From: an uncultured Lachnospiraceae bacterium
GTDB lineage: Bacteria; Bacillota; Clostridia; Lachnospirales; Lachnospiraceae
Reading direction: 5' to 3'
Length of the DNA: 64,000 bases
Assembly (NCBI GenBank): GCA_910577735.1
Contig: CAJTOO010000008.1
Span: 102,751-166,750, forward strand
The translations under genes and the position numbers were made by a program. The notes beneath the pieces are model-generated. The model did no database searches and was not told where the DNA came from. It worked only from the letters and a program-made list of their open reading frames with translations. This document shows, piece by piece, positions 58,881 through 64,000 of this stretch. Numbering within the stretch: the stretch's first letter is position 1; each line of letters starts with the position of its first letter.

Positions 58881-59561
58881 TCAGCCCACCACCTTTCCAT
58901 CGGCAATCATGACAGTGCGGTCAGCCATCTGTGCGATTTCTTCATTATGTGTGATGACTACCAATGTCTGGCCGTACTTTTTGGCAGAGGCCTTTAAGAG
59001 TGCCATCACTTCGTCCCCGGTCTTTGTGTCCAGATTACCGGTAGGCTCGTCGGCCAGGATAATGGAAGGTTTGGCAGCGATGGCCCTGGCTATGGCACAG
59101 CGCTGCTGCTGGCCGCCGGAGAGGGTGTTGGGGAGATTCTTTACTTTATTTTCCAAGCCGAGTGTTTTCACGATATCCCGGATAAAAGGCTTGTCAAGGG
59201 ACTTATTATCGAGGCCCAGCGGGAGCACGATATTTTCCCACACATTTAAGGAAGGAATCAGGTTGTAGGATTGGAAGATGAAGCCAATCTTGCGGCGGCG
59301 AATCTGGGAGAGCCGGTTTTCTTTGAAGGAAGATATATCTTCACCATCAATCAGGACACTGCCGGAGGTTGGATTGTCCAGTGCCCCCAGCATGTGGAGC
59401 AGCGTAGACTTACCGCTTCCGGATTTTCCCACGATGGAGACAAACTCTCCTTGTCTGATTGCAAGGTCTATACAGTCCACCGCTTTGACCAGATTATCAC
59501 CGGTGCCGTAATATTTGCATAAGTTTTCTGTCCTTAAAATGATGTTTGTGTGTTCTTTCAT
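58881..59561 (-). CDS. ABC transporter ATP-binding protein (LolD/MacB type)
   Basis: 226 residues. Walker A VGKSGSGKSTLLHMLG, Q-loop FIFQSYNLIPSLNV, signature NTLSGGQQQRCAIARA, Walker B IILADEPTGNLD, switch His in VVITHNEEIA. Partner of the FtsX permease. Confidence 0.95.
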   Translation of the reverse strand: MKEHTNIILRTENLCKYYGTGDNLVKAVDCIDLAIRQGEFVSIVGKSGSGKSTLLHMLGALDNPTSGSVLIDGEDISSFKENRLSQIRRRKIGFIFQSYNLIPSLNVWENIVLPLGLDNKSLDKPFIRDIVKTLGLENKVKNLPNTLSGGQQQRCAIARAIAAKPSIILADEPTGNLDTKTGDEVMALLKASAKKYGQTLVVITHNEEIAQMADRTVMIADGKVVG

Positions 59562-59739
59562 GGATATAAGCCTGCCTTTCTGAGCCCCATCCGGTAACGA
59601 ACCAGTTTGACATGGACAATGCAGATATGCAGTCGGCTGCCGGCAGGGTATGTTTGGTATAAATACAGCATAAGACAGAAATCTTACAAGAGACTTACAG
59701 AATGCAATTTTTAAATTTCAGATGGTTAACCAGATCTTG

Positions 59740-61020
59740 TTATCCGGACAAAGGAAGTTGTACTACAAATATACTCCCTTGTCTGACGGCTGGCTTTACC
59801 GTAATGGAACCTCCTTGTTCTTCTATGATTCTGCGGCTGAGATAGAGTCCTACGCCGGAACCTTCATATTGCTGTACTGTGGGGTGTTGGCCTCGGTAAA
59901 AGCGTTTAAAAATCTTATTGTATTCATTTTTGGGGATGCCGATGCCGGCATCTTCTATTTCTATCCGGACATAGCTGTAAAGTTTGCTGAGCCGCACGTT
60001 GATGACGCTTTTGGCAGGGGAATATTTGATGGCGTTGTCCAGGATGTTTGCCAGCGCCTCAGTGGTCCATTTTCTGTCTAAAGACAACACAAGGTCAGAG
60101 GAAGAATCCTCGTTTTTCGGCTCAGAAGTATTTAAAACTTCTATGGTAATTGTCTTTTGCAGAGCTTTCACATATACCGTATTCACAGCATCAAGGAGAA
60201 TATCTGACAAAGCGCTTTTGGTCTGATGCAGGATGATCAGGGAAGTTTCCAGACGAGAGATGTTGATCAGATTCTCCATCAGGGCTTCCAGCTTTGTAAG
60301 CTGTAAGGAACATCTTTCCAAAAAGGCGTCCCGCTCTATGGGAGAATCGGCTTCCATGCTCATGGCAAGGCAGTTCTTGAGGGCGCTGACAGGTGTTTTC
60401 AGCTGATGAGAAATATCGGTCACTAAGGTTTTGGTAGTGTCCCGCTCTTCGGAAAGCATCTGTGTCTTAAGTCTTAGTTTGTGTCCCAGTTTCAAAAGGG
60501 CGTCGGTAAACGCATCGTCAAAAAAAGTGTGTATTTCGCTGCGCTGCTCCAGGGAAGAATAATCTTCTGACAGAAAGTGATCCAACAAGGTCAGCAGATA
60601 TTTTTCCTGCTTGTTATGCTTCCTGTCAAGCAGCGTGAAACAAACTGTGATGATGAACAGGGAAAGAAAGATAAAGAGAAAGCATAATGAAAGGAATTCC
60701 GTAAGCGTATCACGATATTGTATGTCGTCATACATGGACAGATCGCTTCCATAACCGTATTTGCTGAGAATGTTTAGTCCTTGATCGGTATATTTGCCTT
60801 CTGTATCTTGAATTGCATCAAGAAGTGTTTCTTCCAGATCAGGATGTTCGGAAAGGACCGCACCGGCAATATTGCTGAGCAGTCTTAGCTCCTGGGTATA
60901 CTGTGTGTTTAAGAATTCAAATCCAACAAAGCCAATGGACAGTGTGAAGAGAAGGTAGATCCCCACAAGAGGGAAGTATATTTTCAGATAGGGATGAGAT
61001 GCATCATAAATTTTTTTCAT
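59740..61020 (-). CDS. Sensor histidine kinase
   Basis: 426 residues. Two membrane segments (~12-32 and ~115-138) enclose an ~80-residue external sensor. H-box VTDISHQLKTPVSALKN near residue 210, N-box LANILDNAIKYSP, G-boxes EDAGIGIPKNEYNKIF and GSGVGLYLSRRI. Its start overlaps the regulator stop. With the ABC genes it forms an envelope-stress or antimicrobial-peptide response module. Confidence 0.92.
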   Translation of the reverse strand: MKKIYDASHPYLKIYFPLVGIYLLFTLSIGFVGFEFLNTQYTQELRLLSNIAGAVLSEHPDLEETLLDAIQDTEGKYTDQGLNILSKYGYGSDLSMYDDIQYRDTLTEFLSLCFLFIFLSLFIITVCFTLLDRKHNKQEKYLLTLLDHFLSEDYSSLEQRSEIHTFFDDAFTDALLKLGHKLRLKTQMLSEERDTTKTLVTDISHQLKTPVSALKNCLAMSMEADSPIERDAFLERCSLQLTKLEALMENLINISRLETSLIILHQTKSALSDILLDAVNTVYVKALQKTITIEVLNTSEPKNEDSSSDLVLSLDRKWTTEALANILDNAIKYSPAKSVINVRLSKLYSYVRIEIEDAGIGIPKNEYNKIFKRFYRGQHPTVQQYEGSGVGLYLSRRIIEEQGGSITVKPAVRQGSIFVVQLPLSG

Positions 61021-61709
61021 CGCTTTTCACAGTTCCTTTCCCAGATATATCCCAATCCCCGGACGTTTTTCAGGATGGATGGGGAAGAGGGGTCGTCCTC
61101 AATCTTTTCCCGCAGACGCCGAATGTTGACGGAAAGAGTATTTTCATCTACAAAATTGCCGTCAATATCCCATATGGATTCTAAAAGCTGATTGCGGGAC
61201 AGGATGTGCAGCGGATTTTCCATAAAAAAGCACAACAGGGAATATTCTCTGGCGGTCAGAGCAAGCGTCAGGCCGCCTTTGCAGGCACGCTTTGCCTCCG
61301 GATATAAAGTAATATCACCGGAAACGATACAGTCAGGAATTTCTTTCGGCAGGCGTTTCATAAGGGCATTTACCTTGGAGACCAGTACATTCAGGGAAAA
61401 GGGTTTGGTGATATAGTCATCTGCACCCTTTTTGTAGCCGGCCATCATATCTTCTTCGGTGTCAAGGGCTGTCAGAAACAGGAAGAGAACATCACTCTCC
61501 CTTCTGATCTGGGCGCAGAAATCCAGACCATTTCCATCCGGCAGGGTGATGTCACAGATGATGAGGGATATGTTGTATGACTGATAGAGCTTTTCTGCTT
61601 CCTGAACGGAAAAGGCGTTGTGTACTGTGTAGCCTTCTTTTTGCAGCTTCAGACTCGCGGTGAGGTTAAGACTGTCGTCATCTTCTAAGAGCAGGATTTC
61701 CGGGGTCAT
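61017..61709 (-). CDS. OmpR-family response regulator
   Basis: 230 residues. Receiver with EDDDS and the phospho-acceptor in IICDITLPDGNGLD near residue 53, lysine in YITKPFSLNVL; C-terminal winged helix (LTAREYSLLCFFMENPLHILSRNQLLE). It pairs with the kinase gene, overlapping by 4 bp. Probable targets are the ABC genes, whose upstream spacer (59562-59739) holds no gene. Confidence 0.93.
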   Translation of the reverse strand: MTPEILLLEDDDSLNLTASLKLQKEGYTVHNAFSVQEAEKLYQSYNISLIICDITLPDGNGLDFCAQIRRESDVLFLFLTALDTEEDMMAGYKKGADDYITKPFSLNVLVSKVNALMKRLPKEIPDCIVSGDITLYPEAKRACKGGLTLALTAREYSLLCFFMENPLHILSRNQLLESIWDIDGNFVDENTLSVNIRRLREKIEDDPSSPSILKNVRGLGYIWERNCEKR

Positions 61710-61831
61710 GTGATTTCCTTTCTGTGCCCGTCTGCCGGATGAGTTTACAGACAGGCGTGTAAAATATCCTCGTATTACTAAAATATTTTAACATATTGCT
61801 TTACAAAGAGATATAGAAACAATAACGTTAT

Positions 61832-62104
61832 GCTTTCTCATGGTCAGAAGTTTTTTGCGATGTCAGGTTTCTGTATTTTGAGGAAGACAGACCTCTTCGG
61901 GATTTAAAGGCGTTGATAAAGCTAGATGTAGAACTATATCCCAAACGAATCGGCAATAGAAATCAATGGCTTCTTCCGGTGCAGGGAATCATGCGTCTGG
62001 TGCAGGAAAATAACTATGCGGAATGTTATAAACGGTTGGAAAAGACACTTGAGGTAGTGGAAGTACTGGAAAAGGCGCGTGAAAGTGCAGGACTTTCCTT
62101 CTGA
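61832..62104 (+). pseudogene. Remnant of an unknown gene upstream of spmA
   Basis: An open frame without ATG reads VRFLYFEEDRPLRDLKALIK, LDVELYPKRIGNRNQWLLPV and a helical end EKTLEVVEVLEKARES. Only a TTG at 61913 could serve as start and it lacks a ribosome binding site. It may be the C-terminal end of a decayed gene. The interval 61710-61831 holds nothing I can call. Confidence 0.4.
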
Positions 62105-62171
62105 CAGGAAACATATCAGGAAGGAATGATTCATAAATTATTCTAAGTATAAATGCAGCATGAGGGTTGAC

Positions 62172-62510
62172 ATGTTAAATTATATTTGGGCATTTATGAT
62201 TCTGATTGGCGTTGTGTATGGCGCTTTCACGGGAAAGATGGCAGAGGTGACTAATGCGGCGCTGGATTCTGCGGGGGATGCAGTATCATTGTGTATCACG
62301 ATGATAGGTGTCATGGCGCTGTGGGTGGGGCTTATGGAGATCGCACAAAAGTCAGGCTTGATTGCGAAGCTGACGCGGGGGATTCAGCCCTTTATCAGTT
62401 TCCTTTTCCCAAGGATTCCCAAGGGACATCCGGCAAGGGAGTATATTGCTACAAACCTGATTGCCAATGTGCTGGGTTTAGGATGGGCCTGTACGCCGGC
62501 GGGGCTTTGA
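62172..62510 (+). pseudogene. spmA: Spore maturation protein A, truncated
   Basis: 112 codons from the ATG at 62172. The SpmA pattern is clear (AFMILIGVVYGAFTGKMAEV, ALWVGLMEIAQKSGLIAKLT, AREYIATNLIANVLGLGWA), but normal SpmA proteins run to about 190-200 residues. The frame breaks right after CTPAGL at 62507, where AT-rich unrelated sequence begins. Loss of SpmA in relatives reduces spore core dehydration; whether a second copy exists elsewhere is unknown. Confidence 0.85.
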
Positions 62511-62755
62511 GTTATTATAATGACAGGTTGAAAAATCCATTGAGAAATCAAGGGTTTCCGCCGAATTTAGTCCTAATGAAAAAATGTAGTTTTGCATCAA
62601 AGCATTTCTGATTTTTCATTTGGACGGCGCCGATTCAAAAGAAAATAGGAAGAAATGTCAGTAATGTAACTCAAAGTGCCTGAAAGCAATGAGTTACTGG
62701 TTTTAGTATAGCATAAGGAGGGTAGAAGGTAAACAATTTCATATTGATGATTTAG

Positions 62756-62809
62756 ATAGGACTAAATTAGTGAATGGCAGAAATGCTGTTAAAACTAGCT
62801 TAGTCCTAT
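62756..62809 (+). terminator. Hairpin in the element leader
   Basis: ATAGGACTAA pairs perfectly with TTAGTCCTAT, with an inner GCAG/CTG pairing, followed by TTCTTTTT. It may end read-through from spmA or attenuate the gene at 62846. Confidence 0.6.
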
Positions 62810-62845
62810 TTCTTTTTACAAATTCAAAATAATAGGAATGAATTT

Positions 62846-63310
62846 ATGAAGAACAATACAGCGTTAAGTGCAGAGAAAGCGATTACTTTTATCAGCGATG
62901 CACATGAAAAATTCTACTACGAGAAATTGAAAGAGGTCAGGTATCAGGACGTGTACCACAAAGCGCTTGTATATTGTCTTGGTATCAGCGATGACACAAG
63001 AAGAAATATCAACAGCATTTATAACTTTAAGACAGGCTGTGTAAAAACGGAGTGTCTGCATGAAGGCTGGCAGACCAGCGGGAGCTTAAAAGTAGTCAGG
63101 ATGGCGTTTAACCTTTACTGCAATGGTACGCCGAGTGTCCTTGACTATGATGATGCGGAGGAACAGGTGGACGAGTGCAGACGGTACACAGTGGAAGAAC
63201 TGTTCTGCTGTGCCTATGCGCCTTATTTTTGGCAGGCGGTACAGATTCGTTATCCGGAATATGTAACATATAACCACAACTTGTACGCCATGCTTGGAGG
63301 ACGGGATTGA
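62846..63310 (+). CDS. DUF6075-like mobile-element protein
   Basis: 154 residues: FISDAHEKFYYEKLKEVRYQ, VYHKALVYCLGISDDTRRNI, YTVEELFCCAYAPYFWQAVQ. This cysteine- and aromatic-rich pattern recurs in Firmicute conjugative elements next to parA. Function unknown. AGGA precedes the start weakly. Confidence 0.65.
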   Translation: MKNNTALSAEKAITFISDAHEKFYYEKLKEVRYQDVYHKALVYCLGISDDTRRNINSIYNFKTGCVKTECLHEGWQTSGSLKVVRMAFNLYCNGTPSVLDYDDAEEQVDECRRYTVEELFCCAYAPYFWQAVQIRYPEYVTYNHNLYAMLGGRD

Positions 63311-63486
63311 TGTTAAAAGTCAGGCTTATGGGAACGAAGAACGATATTAAGTGGTTCGGGAAGATTTTACAGCGTAACCCGAAAATCGAGGTGACGGAGT
63401 TTTCCGATATGTTCCCAAACAAAGGGACAAAGAAATATTACAGGACTTATGTGGAAGTCAGGAAAAGCAACGTAAAAGAAAATTAG
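63310..63486 (+). CDS. Small mobile-element protein (DUF3970-like)
   Basis: 58 residues: MLKVRLMGTKNDIKWFGKIL, then PKIEVTEFSDMFPNKGTKKY. Its ATG overlaps the previous stop (TGATG). Small basic proteins of this pattern accompany parA in Firmicute elements. Role unknown. Confidence 0.6.
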   Translation: MLKVRLMGTKNDIKWFGKILQRNPKIEVTEFSDMFPNKGTKKYYRTYVEVRKSNVKEN

Positions 63487-63507
63487 TAGAAGCAAAGGAG
63501 AATTATC

Positions 63508-63564
63508 ATGTGTAAAATAATCGCAATCGCAAACCAGAAAGGCGGTGTGGGTTATGAAAAGTAA
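63508..63564 (+). pseudogene. ParA ATPase, 5' stub cut by an insertion
   Basis: AAAGGAG precedes an ATG opening MCKIIAIANQKGGVGYEK and a stop. The first 15 residues are the deviant Walker A start of ParA/Soj, which should continue KTTT. The break comes after GGVG at about 63552, where the next element's end begins. Confidence 0.8.
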
Positions 63565-63567
63565 GTT

Positions 63568-63636
63568 ATTATGCAAAGTTGAGCCTACACTTTTGCTGAT
63601 TTTATAGGGTATAGGCTCTTTTGAACTTTGCATAAT
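63568..63636. repeat. Terminal inverted-repeat hairpin of the recombinase element
   Basis: ATTATGCAAAGTT (63568-63580) is the perfect complement of AACTTTGCATAAT (63624-63636), with GAGCCTA/TAGGCTC pairing just inside. It lies between the broken parA and the recombinase gene, so it is probably the element's end recognised by its recombinases. Confidence 0.7.
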
Positions 63637-63649
63637 CAGGGGTAAACCC

Positions 63650-64000
63650 TTACAAAGATTTCAACCAATCAAGAAGGTCTTTATCCTTTTTCCACGCTGG
63701 CAGTTCGTCAGATGATGGACTGTTGTAAGCTTCCATCAATGCTTTTCGCTTCATTTTTTCGTCTGCCCGTGCATAGATTTCGGTTGTTGAAATATCAGAG
63801 TGTCCCAGTAGATCTCTGATATAAACAAGATTGACTCCGGACTGAAGCAGATGCATTGCTTTGCTATGCCTCAGCCAATGCGGTGTGATTTCATCGGAGA
63901 TATCCTTTATTCCCATTGCCTGAGCCTGTGCAGCATATTTTTTCAAAATATATGTCACTCCGGCTCTCGTCAGGGGTTTATTGCTGCGGTTGGTAAATAA
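63650..64000 (-). CDS. Tyrosine recombinase, C-terminal part (runs off the right edge)
   Basis: The frame is open to the window edge and ends at 63650; ~117 codons are visible. HWLRHSKAMHLL (HxxR) and LLGHSDISTTEIYAR (His, then Tyr nucleophile) are present; the first catalytic Arg lies outside. It resembles the XerD-like recombinases of Tn554-type three-recombinase elements. It would have moved the element that cut parA. Confidence 0.88.
   Translation of the reverse strand, partial: LFTNRSNKPLTRAGVTYILKKYAAQAQAMGIKDISDEITPHWLRHSKAMHLLQSGVNLVYIRDLLGHSDISTTEIYARADEKMKRKALMEAYNSPSSDELPAWKKDKDLLDWLKSL

Larger units (their letters stand above)
62508..64000. mobile_element. Mobile element inserted in spmA (left part; continues past window)
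   Basis: From 62508 the sequence turns AT-rich and carries ICE/plasmid-type genes (DUF6075-like, a small DUF3970-like gene, parA start), plus a second nested recombinase element. 62511-62845 holds no gene; it contains a terminator-like hairpin (ATAGGACTAA/TTAGTCCTAT at 62756-62809). The outer element's far end and type are not visible. Confidence 0.65.

Noticed and set aside
62291..62611. 106-codon plus-strand frame crossing the spmA break
   Set aside because: It is out of frame with SpmA and spans the junction between two unrelated DNAs, with no start signal.

Overview
The window looks like a chromosome segment of an anaerobic, spore-forming Firmicute of the Lachnospiraceae type. The pointers are moderate GC, strong AGGAGG ribosome binding sites with many GTG/TTG starts, a FabK-type fatty acid synthesis operon, a Bacillus-like yaaR-holB-yaaT block, a spore maturation gene (spmA), a GH94 cellobiose phosphorylase and abundant conjugative-element, group II intron and tailed-phage debris. 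The species cannot be named from the sequence alone.

Layout. 1-11.6 kb is chromosomal: the tail of a flotillin, a pyridoxal kinase, a MerR regulator, cellobiose phosphorylase with a divergent LacI regulator and matching operators, small Lachnospiraceae proteins, a THUMP methyltransferase, a membrane-anchored amidase-fold protein that has lost its zinc ligands, rdgB and a YfcE-like phosphoesterase. 11.7-12.4 kb is a six-tRNA cluster (Pro, Gly, Arg, His, Gln, Lys). 12.4-36.5 kb is accessory. A tyrosine integrase sits against the tRNA-Lys 3' end with tandem att-like repeats and arm-type repeats. Beside it are an S24 repressor, a PBECR-like nuclease, a run of tiny divergent gene cassettes sharing one repeated promoter module, ICE and group II intron fragments, and then a second S24 repressor driving a complete contractile tail and lysis locus with no capsid, portal or terminase genes. 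This is a phage-tail-like particle (tailocin) locus. Its last fiber gene ends inside an apparent invertible segment: two alternative C-terminal domains face each other between 21-bp inverted repeats.

36.6-53.2 kb returns to housekeeping genes: a PTS EIIC, a glycosyltransferase, an HD protein, a decarboxylase / guanylate-kinase-like / yaaR / holB / yaaT / trmN6 / rsmI block, and a type II fatty acid operon (acpP-fabK-fabD-fabG-fabF-fabZ-NPD-fabH). Two FabT-like palindromes lie in front of acpP and fabD. 53.2-62.2 kb holds a LysR/MATE divergent pair, conjugative-element scraps, and a two-component system with an FtsX-type ABC exporter. From about 62.5 kb spmA is cut by a mobile element. That element's parA is itself cut by a tyrosine-recombinase element with 13-bp inverted repeats, which runs off the window.

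Main point: the SOS-type repressor, its three operators, the ArpU-like late regulator, a programmed -1 frameshift in the tail chaperone, and the invertible fiber together describe a regulated, host-range-switching tail particle rather than random prophage decay.
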